A stretch of 64,000 nucleotides of DNA, taken from contig BTRK01000003.1 in the NCBI GenBank assembly GCA_036245805.1, forward strand, positions 39,263,215 through 39,327,214, in the 5' to 3' direction. The position numbers and the translations under genes are program-made. Positions 25,070 to 37,162 of the stretch are shown in pieces. Within the stretch, counting starts at the first letter, position 1. Each line of letters starts with the position of its first letter. This DNA is from Pristionchus mayeri. Lineage: Eukaryota > Nematoda > Chromadorea > Rhabditida > Neodiplogasteridae. Under the pieces are notes generated by a model. That model was not told the DNA's origin, did not search any database, and was given only the letters and a program-made list of their open reading frames with translations.

Positions 25070-28000
25070 TCATTCATCACTAATACCGTAGTCGCCTATC
25101 GTATACCGTACGACCGTATCGTCGGTTACCCGATCGCTGGGAAAGTGTCTCGCCTCGAACGCCCCTGACGGTGTCTTGTACAAAATTATTCGTTGAGAGA
25201 TCGTCTGGAATGATGTTATCGATTTTTTAGAGATACAGTACCATACCTGATTCCAGTAAGCTCCCAGAGCCGCCCTCATCAGTCCGTCCTTGCCCGTCAC
25301 TACTCGATTCGTGCAGACTACCGTAGTCCCCAATAGTCGCTTGAGCTGCGCCATCTGTCGCACGATCGATTCCTGTCGCGCCCGACCTGAATTACGGTAG
25401 GTAAATTGTTATCGATCTGATAATCAGTCCGATATCTCTATTCCGCACACCTACAGGGAATGTGTTTCAGGAATTTTTGATAAGGAGATCATGAAAGTAG
25501 GAGCTCAATGTAGTCTTCTCAGCACATGAAACTTAAAAATAAACATTTCGGGGCTATGAATGTAGAACGGAATACGAAAGTCGATCACTATCGGCCAACC
25601 GTCACTTCTGTGCAACTACGGACCGTGAGTTTCACGAAATCTCCATAAGAAGATCGAAAACATAGGAGATCAGTCGATATTCAACAGTCTTATTGCTATG
25701 ATACCAAACTCAACATAATAATATTGATATTGCGTGGCTACCAACGTAGATCGGAATAGTGACGAATTCGTCATAACGATATCAGAAATGCAGGAGACCA
25801 ATATTATTCAGGAATTTTTGAAAAGCTCAAAATATCTATATTTCGTGATTACCATACCACTAACGTAAATCTAAAGACAAAGGTCGATCGCTATCGGTCA
25901 ACCATCAATTCATCTTGGGCCATGACTTTCAGGTATTCGTCATAACGAGATCAGAAACGCAGGAGATCAATGGGATTGAGGTTGAGATATTGTTTTGAAA
26001 AAGATCAGCCATTATCGACCATGAATCTTCACAATTATCACTTCTGCATACCTACGGACAATGAGTTTCAGTTTTTCTCCATAAGGAGATCAGAAACGTA
26101 GGAAATTAATTACGAAGAAGAACCTTCGAAAATTCAAAAAAATAATATTGCGTAGCTGATAGCCACTGATATCCGCTACCTATCAGCAATGGCTATAAAA
26201 GTTTGGTAGATCACTGATTACTGATTCGTTATTGATTCGAGATCCTCTCTATAGCACACCTACAGGAAATCTGCGTTCTTCAAAGGAACGCAGATTTTCA
26301 GGCGTTCTTCAAAGGAGATCAGAAATGCATGCGATCAGTGGTTCTGAGCGTCTAGGTATAACAAAAAAACATTGCGATGATATTGCACCAATGATTTTCT
26401 GACTATGGAACGTCATTCTGAGAATGAGTTTCAGGGGTGATATATAAGGAGATAAGAATAATAGAAGATCAATTTAGACCAGGCATTGAAGTTGAATAAA
26501 CAATATTTCAATTCTTCCGTACCGCTAATGGAGATCGAAAAACAGTAAAATCGATACAAGCTACCGTACCTCCCTTGCGGAGCGACCACGAGGTCTCTTC
26601 GAGCGCGCCTCCTACCGTATCGATGAAGACGGCGGCCACAGGCACGCACTTCTCCTCGTCCTCCTACAGTATGCCCACAGTATTCAATCAATATCCTCAC
26701 AACAATCAACCAATATATCTCGATTACAGTATCTTTAAATCAATATCTCGTACTTGCCTTTACGATTACAGTATCTATCACTGGTAAGTACAGTAATCGC
26801 CATGTGCATTTTCATTACAAATCAATAATTCGTCCTACCGTACCCCCATGGCGATCACGCCAAGCAGCGCGTCCGACAGCTCTTCGTCGTTGTAGACGCG
26901 CTTGATGAGCACGCGAGACAGCACCTCCTCCTCCTGCACGGATCAATCGATTACTGTAGCTCTATCGAACCTACCGTAGCCGGGTATCAAAATGTTACCG
27001 TGCATCACACTTAAAACGTAAACGTATGTTGAGGCATCCAAGCAAGGCTGGTTTGCCACCCCCGCTCCAATTCTGCGTTCAGTCTGTCCTGAGGTTATCA
27101 GCGATCTATGCGTGAGGCTACCGCCCGTGTTGTGTGCACGTGGTGGGGGATTTCTGACCCATTTCTTAACCCCCGTGGTCTGGGTAGATCTGCAGGCGAG
27201 GGGGGTCGAACTCATGACCTTTAATAAGGAAGACCTATCTGTCCCCTATCTTTCCATGCAAATTCACTACCGTACCCTTATCGTTTGCACTTGTAATATC
27301 CCGCAACGAAGCCTACCGTATCCCCAACCTCAATATCCTCCTCCGCACTCCGGCGTCTCCTGTAAATCTCCATGAGTGTCGATTCTCGGAAGCTGCCGTT
27401 CGAATCGAGCCAGAAGATGAAGGCGTCCTTCTGCGAGGACAGCGCCTCCACAGCCAGCGTGTAGCACAGCTGAATACGGTAGATGTTATAGATCTATCGC
27501 AAACAGATCGATAAAGCAATGGCTATATTTTTTTAATGCGTCCTCTCAATTTGGTCTACAGCTTCGTGCTCAACCAGAGTTGTTGGCTAGGATTCCATGG
27601 TACTAATGAGTTTCAGACATACCTCAAGATGAAATTATAGGAATTCTGGGCAGTAATACGTTCGTCCATGGTGCAAAAAAATAATTCTTTGAGTATCAGG
27701 AATTGATCTACCGTACGCGTACCATCTGTACCCTCCAATACGGTACCAGCCCAACGGTACATTTTTTGCGGGTGAATGCGGTATTCAAGATGGTTCTATC
27801 GCTAAGTAATCGAGTCATGGTAATTGAATATCACTATTTACGGAAATTGTGATCACAAACATCATATAGCACCATGGTGAACACGTGTTTCAGATATAAT
27901 TCATAAGAAAGGGATATTAATTCTGGCCAGTAATATGATGTCCGCGGATGAAATAATTGAATTAGTATTCTTGATGACATTCTGCGACTCAAGCGCCTCC

Positions 28001-31000
28001 ACAGCCAGCGCGCAACACAATTGAAAGCTGTGGCAATTTGATCTTCAGTTTCGGGTTCAACCAGATTTGTTGGCGAGGATGTCATGGTACTAATGCGTTT
28101 CAGACATAATTCAAGAGGAAATGAAAGTAATTCTAGTCAGTAGGGCGATGGCCGATCCAAGAATTACATGAACACCAGGAACTGATCTACCGAATTAAGT
28201 GGCATGGTTTTGCAGGTGAATACGGTAACAATGATAGATTTATCGCTAACTGATCGGATCATGGTAACTGTATATCACTATTTACGGAAATCGTGACCAC
28301 AAACAGATCAAAAGCTCAATGGTGCAAACTTGTTTCAGATTTTGTATGATAATTCCGGGCAGTGTGGTCAAGACCGAGAAGGGAAAAAAATAATTTCATT
28401 AGCATCAACAACAGATCTACGGTACTAGTTCCATCTGTTTCAGGACTATCGGTACCAGCCCTGCCGTACCATCGTTTTACCGGCGAACACGGTAGCGCTG
28501 ATAGATCTACTGATCGAGTCCCATGGTAATTGTACGCCACAATTTATGGAAATCGTGGCCACAAACAGATTAAAGCTCCATGGTACAAACGAGTTTCAGG
28601 AATACTTCATGAGGTAATTATTAGGAATTCTGGTCAGTACGACGGCGGTTGTGTGTTAAAAAATAATTATATTAATATCAGGAGCTGATCTACCGTACTA
28701 TTGGGGTGTCCCAAAAGTTCGTTCCGCAATTTTTTTAACAACCATTAACCTTTTGAGTCATTACTGAGCAGCACTGGATAGGTCATTCTCTGTACTTCCG
28801 ATTCCATACTCAGTCTCTTCCCATCCCTCAGTCTCTTCCCATCCCTCACCGAGAGAGGTGACTCTTACCTCTCTCCGCACCCTCTCGATTTCACGTGCTC
28901 TCTCGCCCAAGCCCTTCCCTTCCTCCCCAATCACGCTGGCGCAGAGTACCGACTGTGCAACAAACTGAATTCGGTACCCTCAACGGTGAGATCATCATTG
29001 GACAATACTCTTCCTCCCTCTGCCCATTCTCAGCATGTCTCTCTCTCCGACGGCATCTCCCCTGGCGAAGAAAAGGAAGTACACGGTGACTGGATCACTC
29101 GAGGGTGTATTTTAGTTCTGCCTCAGTCTCAGCAACAAGATCGAGCAGGAGCAGCAGTACTCACGCAGACTCGAGGAGAGGATACGTGAGTTGGAGACCC
29201 GCATCCCTCCTCCCCCTGACTCGAGTGTAGCCACTGTCGACGACGTCGACATGAATCCCCCCTCTACCTCTGCTGCCACTGCCCCTGCGAATGCCACCCC
29301 CAATGCCAGTCCCTCTCCATCCCCGTCCTCTCCCCATGAGTCCTCCTCTGACCTCGAGAGGAGCGTTGTCATTGCCCGCCTCCCAGTCGATTCCTCACTC
29401 AGCCACGAGAAGCAAGTGTGGAGAGACTTCAACCAGGTGGTGACTCTGACTGCCCTCGCCGGAATCCCCTGGATCCCACTGGCAGTGTCCCGAATGCCCC
29501 CCGCAGATATCGACTCTCCTCACTGCCGATTGACGAAGGTCGTTCTGCCCACTCGCAAACATGCATCTCTCCTCGTCAAGAATGCGAATCGAGTGGCGCG
29601 AGACCCCTTCTTCAGAGAGGTGTACATCCGCCCTCCTACGCCGACAAGGACGACGTTCGTCGCAAGATCCCTGGTAAAGGATGTGGGAGGAACGGCCCCG
29701 AGCCCTCCCCTCGCTCCCCTTCCTCCCGGCCTACCGTACCCCCGAGTCACAGTCAGATCCGCCCTCTAACCAGTGGAGCCCCCTCGCGTAACAGGGCAAG
29801 AAGCAGGCGTGATTCAGTGTTCTCATCCAGTACGAACCAGCGCCCCGACAACCTGAATGCTCGCCCTCGCCCTCACCAGACCCGCTCCAATCCGATTCCA
29901 CCACACCTCAATCGGCCGCCCTTCCTCTCTCAGAACACACCCGATGGATATGGAGCCCCTCCCCCTTCGATCTTCCATAACCCCATCCCCATGAACCCCT
30001 TCCCCAATCAGTATCAGTATCAATACCCTAACCCCTTTATGTCGCATATTTCAAAATTCGGTACACCTCCAAATTTCACCCAGGGAAACTGATACTAATT
30101 CACCGGCCTAAGCATCACTCAGACAGAAACTCATTTTCATTCGCTGCCATCTTAGCCAACTGCCGCTCTATTCAAAACAAACTACAGTATCTCTCGCAAA
30201 TCCTTTCTAAAAAGTATGCTATGATTTGCCTCACTGAGATGGCTCTCTCCATCATTCCTTAGCTCGCTTCTCTTAGGTGACCACGATCAATACTACAATG
30301 TGTTCAGAAGAGATAGAAACTCTAGAGGAGGTGGTGTTGCGATCATTCTACATTCGTCCATAAGTGCAGCACAGATTGCTGATGAGACCGTACCTGAATC
30401 CCACGAGTTATTAGCAGTAGATGTTGACATAAACGGCGACTTAATTAGGATTGTATGCGCCTACCGTAACTCCAAAGCGAGTACGATACAAACTGCTTCC
30501 CTTTCCAAATCAATACTTGACCTTTGTTCTTGCCCTCAACCTGCAATAGTCACAGGCGATTTCAATCTCCCTGATATTGACTGGTCAATATATCCCGCAC
30601 CTCAACCGAAATCGATTATCCCTTCTTCGCAATCATTCCTTGACCTCTGTATCTCAGCCAAACTAGCCCAATTTGTCCAAGAACCTACAAGAAAGCAAAA
30701 TATCCTTGATTTACTACTGTGCAATCATCCCGGTCTCATCTCCCAAACTGAATTGGGTCCCCCTTTCGAATTGTCTGACCATTCAACAGTCGAATTCAAA
30801 TTCACAATGAGTCATTCGACGCCCGCTTTCACTCTTAGGCGTGACTACAGAAATGCTGACTACGACCTCATTAATTCTCAATTAGCAAATATCGATTGGA
30901 CAAGCGCACTTTCTAAAATAGCAAATGTGGATCTCATGTACGACCTTTTGATTAGTGTCATTCAGAAATCAATAGACACCCATGTTCCTTGGACCAAAGT

Positions 31001-34000
31001 AAGCCTCTCTCATGGGAAACTCCCCCCTCATATTGAGCGACTATTAGGAAAACGTTTTCAAGCCTGGCATAAATCGATTAATAGTAACGACCCGAACGAT
31101 GAGCATGAATTCGAGATTCTAAACAGAAAGTTTCGCAAAGAGTTACAACGGTATCACAAAACCATTGAGAAAAAGATAATAGAAAGCGACGATAAGAATA
31201 AGTTCTTCCGTTTTATGAAACGCTGTGCCAATCAATCCAAGGGAGTAGAAGGATTAAAAAGAGCTGACGGTACTCTAGTCATGGATGACTTAGGCAAAGC
31301 TAACTTACTTGCTGAGACCTTCGTAAGCGTATTCACCATCGATGACGGAAAACTGCCCAATACTAGAGCCCTACCTCAGCTTGGTACATACGAAGAACCC
31401 CAAGTTCTTAGACATGAAATCTGCGCCATTATTGAGAAATGGAAACGCTCCTCCTGTAAAACCCCCGAGAACATTGACCTCACCTTCATCAAACGAATTG
31501 CCGTACCAATTTCCGAAGCCCTCGAAATCATCTTTAGGAACTCCTACCAATCTGGAACCGTTCCCTCCCATTGGCGACATTCCATAGTAACCCCTGTTAA
31601 GAAATCACCCCCCTTTTCCAATCCCCTAAATTACAGGCCCATTTCAATTACCTCTTTCTTCTGCCGAGTTTTTGAGCGAATTTTGTGCAAATCCATTATT
31701 ACCCATTGTGAGCAATTAGAAATTTTCCCCGATGAGCAATATGGATTCCGCAAGAAACGGTCGCGTGAGCTTCAAATGCTAGAAGTTCTCGAACACTGGA
31801 CATCCTCGATTAGTGATGGGAAACCAGTTGACGTTATCTACTTTGATTTCGCAAAAGCTTTTGATAGAGTCTCCCACCCCAAGCTAAAACTCAAGCTTAG
31901 CACAATAGGTCTCTCACAAAATACAATCAAATGGATTACAGGATATCTCTCAGATAGATCATTCCAAGTTCGAGTAACAGATGTGCTCTCTACCTCAATG
32001 CCTGTAACTAGCGGCGTCCCACAGGGCTCAGTACTAGGTCCCTTGCTTTTCCTTATTTACACCTCAGAAATTCCCACTCTAGTGCAAAACCATGGCGTAG
32101 TTGCAAGAATGTATGCTGATGATATAAAAATATATCGGTCCTTTAGAAAGGGAAACTCATCTGTACCATTACAAGCTGCGATTGACATTATCGTACACTG
32201 GTCAGAAAAATGGCAACTTCCTCTTGCTGCACATAAGTGCAACTCATTGCACCTAGGCAGAGCAAATACAATGCGAACATATACCATAGGAACCACTACT
32301 TTGGAACAAAAACAAACAGTAAAAGACCTCGGTTTTGTTATCCAGAAAAACCTCTCTTTCTCCGATCATTGCACTACCATATCCATTAAGGCCAAAACTA
32401 CCTGTCACACTATCCTAAGAGCTTTACGAACCAAAAATATAGAAGTACTCCTCAAAACGTACGCATTGTACATCAGAACTATTTTAGAAAGCGCTTCCTC
32501 CGTCTTCAACCCTTACCAAAACAAGGATAAAAAGGAACTCGAAAAGGTACAAAACTACTTCACACGTCGTTTGTTTATGCGCTGTTTTGATCATACTTGG
32601 GAAAATATGCCTACCGCTTTCGACCGCAATAAGAAACTAGGCATTGAGTCCTTAGAGAAGCGTAGAATAACGATTGATGTTAGAGTAGCCACAAATCTCA
32701 TCCGAGGCAAATATAGTATATCCAACCGAAAACAACATTATTTCAAAATTTACCACACGCGAAACGGCATGAACTTCAACAACCCTGGTTCGAATCATAA
32801 CTACAGACACAATAGCTTCTTTCCAAGAGCGGCAAGGCTTTTAGTAAATACCGAGAATGAAACCAGTTCCCCTGAGTAGATCCTCCTGACTTCATGACCC
32901 TTTAATCCAGTCATTAACTATTGATTCTCATCGTCATGAATTTTCCTGTTCTATTTTAAATGTTATCTCACGTTATTTCGTACGAAATAGCATAAATATA
33001 TATATATATATACTTCAGGGCTTAGACTACTTGCATTTTCGCAACAAAAAAAATAGGATTTAATTCTGATCCGAATGAAATCACCCCATCGCAAGTTCTT
33101 TGCTGTGAAGAGATATAAACCAAACAATGGACTCACATGAGTTGACAGATCACTATAAGCAAAATGCGCATCATCCTGGTGTCTCAAATTGCATTGCTGA
33201 ATCGCAATGAAAGTGGTGATTTTCCACGCATTATTTTAAAAAGTTGCGAATTTTATTCCAAACATGGTAATAAATGATTTCTAATAGCTTAAAACTAAGA
33301 ACGGTTATTTTTCGAGAGAATTTCGCATCGAAGAAAGATTATACAATTGAATAATTTAAAAATTCGGACTTCGAAACATTCATGAAAGTTGAGTTTTGCT
33401 CTATTTCAGCTACCACTAAAGATAGTTGCTGACTAAATATTTTAAAAATAACCGAATACCCAGCGCCTTATATGGTTTCAATATGGGTCTCCTGCAGCAG
33501 TCTCAATTTGAGTTAGAAAGTATTTTAGGACGGGTCCGAAAATCAACTTTTCAGCGTATTTCATCCTAACGCATCGGTATTTAAACGATTTTATAGCGGA
33601 ATAAAATAGTTTACGTGGGCATGCAATATGTATCAACTAGGATGGCGTATGACGAATTGTGGTTCGAAAGAGAAAAAAATAAGAAAAAATCGGGACGAAC
33701 TTTTGGGACACCCCAATACTTCCATCGGTATCCAACCATTCGGTACCAACCCTATTGTACCACGTTTTTGCTGGTGAATACGGTAGCATTGATATATCTA
33801 CCGCTAACTTATCAATTCACGGTAATTTATGGAAATCGTTATCACGAACAGAACTAAAGCTCCATGGTATGTTTCAGGAATATTTCATAAGGAAATGATA
33901 GTAATTCTGGTCAGTACGACGAGGGTTATCAGTGCGTTCGCCTAAGAATCGCACAATATTCGATAAATCCGGCACATCAAAAAGAGGCACTTTGAATTTT

Positions 34001-36442
34001 TTTGAGTTTCTGATAGCCACAGGCACCCTCTTTCGATTTCTGTACTTGTCATGTTTCAGAAGGACTAATTTGCATAATTAATTACGCTTGAAGTTATGCA
34101 CTTTTTAAATTATTTGACTCGCAACTAGGCTTAACAATTTCCTAAAATTCTGCAAACATAGCTATAGACCTATTTTGATGCGCTCTATCCGCCTATGCTG
34201 TTTATTCATGCAAAATCGGAAGTTTAAATTTTCATCAATTTTTCGAAGATTTTTTTCACGAAAACATAGCCGAACACAGCTGGATTTTACATATGTTTTC
34301 CTCCTGAGATCCACCTGCTAAAAATTTTGGAAGCGATTTAATGGTTGTAATGATAGTTTTTCATGTGACTGAAAACTTTCACCCCGGCCTACTCGTTGAT
34401 CAAATTCGAATGTGTTTCAATGCCACATAATATGGACGGCTGAGGATCTCCTTCAATGAAGGAGCGACATTAACAAATAATCCTGAAACACATTCGAATT
34501 CGGCGAAGGATACGGCTGGGATGAAAGTTTTCAGCCACATGAAAAACTATCATTACAACCATTAAATCGCGTCCAAAATATTTAGCAGTTAGATCTCATC
34601 AAGGTTGAAAACATAAGTAAAATCCAGCTATGTGTTCGGCTTTGTTTTCGAGAAAAAATCTTCGAAAAATTGATGAAAATTTAAACTTCCGATTTTGCAT
34701 GAATAAACGACATAGGCGGATAGAGCGCATCAAAAAAGGCCTAGAACCAAGTTTTCAGAATTTTAGACAAATTATGCGACAAGTGGCGAAATTTTAGGAA
34801 TTTTGGGTACCTAACTTTGAGCATGAGTAATTATGCAAATTATTGATTTGAACCCTTGACACGGATAAAAATGGAAAGAGGGGATCATCAGGTATCAGAA
34901 ACTGTTAAAATCTCAAACTGCATATTTTGCTGTACCTGTGGGTATGCGATTCTTACGCGAACGCACTGTTATGAGTGGAAAGACATAATTATATTTGTAC
35001 TTCTACCGTACTAGTTTCATCGATGCGGTATCAGCCTGGCGTACCATGGTATACTGTACCCGTCCTACCGTACCATGGTCTTGCCGGTGCCTGGGTCTCC
35101 GCAGATCTCGACCGTCTTCAGAGGGATCAGCATCGGCTTGAGCAGCGAATCGAATTCCGGCTCTCCTGCGATTGATTACTCACCTACCGTACCCTTCACC
35201 TACAGTCATTATCGATCAGCCCCAGCACAATCGTTAAAGTTACCCAACAACGACGAAACCCTGATCTCACCCTGATCCCGTCGCGTGTACGAGAGAGTAT
35301 GCAAAAGTGAGAGAGCGCGGGATTACGCTGATCATTTCCGGCTTTCCCTTGAGGCTATTCAATCAATCAATCAATCAATTTATCTTATCAGGCGGAAACG
35401 CTCAGAAGATGATAGGTCGGTAGTCTTCATAAGTTGCACTCCACCAATGGCTGCCAATAGCTCGGGATAGGTCGTCTCTCCATCGCGCGCGAGGCTTTCC
35501 GGGGGGACGAGTCCTATTGAATGGAGTCCAGACAGTTGTCGCACGGCTCCACTGTTCCACTCCCATTCTTCTGATCTTGAGGGCCCAGCGCGCTTTTCGT
35601 TTCAATCCTTCCTCATTCCAGTCTCTCAGCTTGGTAATCCCTCTCACGCGGTCATTCCTCCATCTGTCCCTCAGCGTGACTCCAAGCATCTTTCTTTCCA
35701 TCTTCCTCTGGGTGACTCTCAGCCTCTCCTTCTCGCTAGATCTCAGAGCCCATACTTCACACCCATAGAGAACTGTAGCCGTGATGCAGCTCTCGAAGAC
35801 TCTCCTCCTGATCTTGATGGACAGAATTCGAGAAGATAGGAGGTGCGAGAGCTTACTCCAGGCCAGCCACCCTAATCGAATCCGGTGTTCTATTTCGTCG
35901 GAATGATCCAAGGGAAGAGCTATTCTTCCTCCGAGATAGGTGGCGCTATCGACGAATTCGAATCGCAGATTGCCGATGATTATTGGATTGCGGGTAGAGG
36001 TGCAGGAGGTGAGGAGGTTGGTCTTGCTTGCATTCACTTCGAGACCAACTCGGCTGCACGCGTCCATCAGCTTCTTCAGCATTCGTTCCAGCTCGGGTCG
36101 AGATTTGGCAACGAGAGCCACGTCATCGGCATACTCCAAGTGGCAAAGGTTCCTTCCGTCGATTCTAATTCCATCTGACTCCCAGTCAATGTCAGTCAGT
36201 TGAGGCTATTATTGATTTTTAACATTTTGTATATTAATTCTATACTAATTCAACAATCGGCTATTCGATGGAGGACAAAAAATAATGGGTCAATTTCGTC
36301 CTTGTTGGGTAACTTTAATATTGATTCACCGTAATCAGCATAATTGTTGTACGCTATCAAGATGATACTAACCAATGGACAATCCAAGTGGGCATCCCAG
36401 CCGGATGAGTGCGTCGAGGCCGGTCTCGACGGGAAAACTCAT
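25070..36442 (-). CDS. rfs-1: RAD51 paralog (RAD51D/RFS-1 type), 7 exons, complete
   Basis: RAD51 paralogs help load and remodel RAD51 filaments during homologous recombination and fork repair. Exons 36442-36373, 35165-35074, 27469-27329, 26933-26844, 26663-26570, 25386-25247 and 25204-25070 join in phase for 253 residues. Walker A is GDPGTGKT (46-53). The WLDSNGS segment (74-80) matches the RAD51D YVDSNGG. Walker B is probably VAAVFIDTV with Asp146. LMRAALGAYWNQTISQRIIL corresponds to the RAD51D LKPALGRSWSFVPSTRILL region. There is little N-terminal domain before the ATPase core, so the protein is short, as is C. elegans RFS-1. The acceptor AG (36444-36443) abuts the ATG. Intron 2 is 7.6 kb because of nested transposons. 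The RAD51 family is certain; RFS-1 orthology is likely but not proven here. Confidence 0.88.
25460..26470. repeat. Diverged ~150-bp tandem repeats in RAD51-paralog intron 5
   Basis: About seven units share the plus-strand order GTTTCAG, then about 15 nt, ATAAGGAGATCAGAAA, a few bases and GGAGATCAAT. Clear cores start at about 25464, 25629, 25926, 26065, 26295 and 26428. One unit also contains a perfect hairpin (AAATCTGCGTTC and its complement, 26277-26304). Confidence 0.75.
27040..27240 (-). repeat. Possible tRNA-derived SINE
   Basis: On the minus strand GGTCATGAGTTCGACCC resembles a tRNA T arm and B box. A ~150-bp GC-rich tail unlike the surrounding AT-rich intron follows. No clear A box was found, so this is tentative. 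Confidence 0.35.
27480..28700. repeat. Diverged intron 2 repeats of the RAD51 paralog, left part
   Basis: Units of about 270-490 bp recur with GGTGAATACGGTA, ATGGTAATTG, TTTACGGAAATCGTGA, CCATGGTAC, GTTTCAG and AATTCTGGTCAGTA in the same order. Start points are about 27772, 28212, 28481 and, beyond the inserted transposons, 33769. Part of the series is a duplication of exon 3 and its flank (see 27985-28025). Confidence 0.8.
27985..28025 (-). pseudogene. Relic duplicate of RAD51-paralog exon 3 (5' end)
   Basis: The plus-strand CGCCTCCACAGCCAGCG at 27988-28004 repeats 27443-27459 in exon 3. Read on the minus strand, the relic still spells LAVEALESQ against LAVEALSSQ. The acceptor AG has become AA, so it cannot be spliced in. 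Confidence 0.75.
28895..30092 (+). pseudogene. LINE ORF1, broken
   Basis: A likely start is ATG 29036 (MSLSPTASPLAKKRKY), but an in-frame TAG occurs at about 29113. The best-supported part runs in one frame from about 29120 to 29660: a coiled-coil-like SRRLEERIRELE, a Pro/Ser linker, then an RNA-binding-like segment from SVVIARLPVD to REVYIRPP. After that the coding character moves to another frame (about 29660-30092; Asn/Pro/Tyr-rich, ending GTPPNFTQGN). So a stop and a frameshift disable it. ORF1 proteins of CR1-type LINEs bind element RNA. The 5' boundary of the element is uncertain. Confidence 0.65.
30110..32879 (+). mobile_element. CR1-like LINE ORF2: endonuclease and reverse transcriptase
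   Basis: From 30300 an open frame of 859 codons encodes the end of the APE-type endonuclease (GGGVAIILH, VTGDFNLPDIDW, LSDHSTVEF) and a full reverse transcriptase. RT signs are YFDFAKAFDRVSH, SGVPQGSVLGPLLFLIY, the catalytic MYADDIKIYR and a Lys-Cys-Asn-Ser-Leu-His-Leu-Gly motif. The true N-terminus lies upstream: 30130-30238 encodes LANCRSIQNKLQYLSQIL...ICLTE in another frame, so a small indel at about 30239 separates the two. The protein nicks the target and copies the element RNA. The 3' end is near a TA-repeat at 32995-33012. The assignment to CR1 rather than a sister clade is by motif look only. Confidence 0.85.
33730..33929. repeat. Continuation of the intron 2 repeat series
   Basis: GCTGGTGAATACGGTAGC, then CCATGGTATGTTTCAGGAATA and AATTCTGGTCAGTACGACG, match the units left of the mariner element. 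If the mariner-LINE block is removed, the spacing to the previous unit is ~270 bp. Confidence 0.8.
33930..34968. mobile_element. 1.04-kb foldback element with 4-bp target duplication
   Basis: Two arms of ~500 bp are inverted copies, starting CAGTGCGTTCGC(C/G)TAAGAATCGC at each end and meeting near 34450. TTAT flanks both ends (33926-33929 and 34969-34972). There is no open frame of note. It sits in the RAD51-paralog intron and interrupts one of the intron 2 repeat units. Confidence 0.9.
35360..36199 (-). mobile_element. 5'-truncated RTE-type LINE with 11-bp target duplication
   Basis: The minus strand encodes about 265 residues from LTDIDWESDGIRIDG through the catalytic LEYADDVALVAKS to the RT thumb (VLYGCEVWALRS, RKMERKMLGVTLRDRWRN), ending PIIF. 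This is the C-terminal third of an RTE-type reverse transcriptase with no stop codons. The 3' tail is (TTGA)5. TTGAGGCTATT flanks it perfectly on both sides (35349-35359 and 36200-36210), so it is a recent, 5'-truncated insertion. It lies in intron 1 of the RAD51 paralog. Confidence 0.92.
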
Positions 36443-36444
36443 CT

Positions 36445-37162
36445 ACCGTACCCTAGGCAATATCGATTTTATTGCATCATGTAATAATAATTCAAATATT
36501 CCTAGCTCGATTGTACGCATATTTCTCCACACATTCTATTTACATCCATCTAGATACTTTATTTTCTCTTCTACATAAAAAAAATGTTTAATTAGCGAGA
36601 AAACATGAAATTATTATCATATATTGCAGGTCAGAAGATGATTAAAATCTCTGGTAACTCAAGAAAAAGGAAAAAGTGCAGGCGCTATCGATCGATTCGA
36701 AATAGATATAGGTATGGTACAGATGGGAATCAATGGAGCTACGATACAGCAAAGAGAGCATAGAAAGATCGACAAAACGGAGCATGGAATCAAACGGTTT
36801 TAGTAGAGAGTAAGCACATTCAGAGGGCTGGGTAAGGCAATGTGTGTGTGGGACAGGGCCGCGATTGAGCTACACTATTGATCGCCTACTGGATACCTTA
36901 TACGCCGCCGTACAGTAGCGCCGGGCTGCTAGACAATCGACAAAAAAGAAGAAAAAAACCTAGAAGAAAATGAGGCTGTTGGGCGAGAAATTGTGTGTGC
37001 ATGTTATTGAGATCTCATAGGGGGAAGGAGGGCTGGTAACTACTCTACCACAGAGTATACTTCAAGGGGGAAGCAGGATTAGCACTACAACTCATGTTAT
37101 CAGCAGGGGGACTAGTCAGAGAGTCTCGACCGGAAATCGGGGATTACTGTAGGGGGCGAAGT
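36445..37162. other. Interval between MOB4 stop and RAD51-paralog start
   Basis: About 720 bp, AT-rich in the part nearest the RAD51 paralog, holding the MOB4 3' UTR. No gene or repeat is recognised. Spacing and orientation would allow a polycistronic unit. Confidence 0.6.

Larger units (their letters stand above)
28701..33716. mobile_element. Mariner-like element with a LINE inserted in it
   Basis: The ends are perfect inverted repeats, TTGGGGTGTCCCAAAAGTTCGT at 28701 and its complement ending at 33716, flanked by TA on both sides (28699-28700 and 33717-33718), as for Tc1/mariner elements. The element's own sequence is the left ~80-100 bp and the right ~700 bp (about 33013-33716), with no intact transposase, so it is non-autonomous or internally deleted. 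The middle is a CR1-like LINE. Confidence 0.87.

Noticed and set aside
28760..28870. Exact 5' end of the LINE
   Set aside because: A 21-bp duplication near 28815-28855 is suggestive, but no target duplication could be matched to the 3' end, so no boundary is claimed.
33013..33716. Mariner transposase in the right part of the element
   Set aside because: Six-frame reading gives only short broken frames; no catalytic motif could be recognised.
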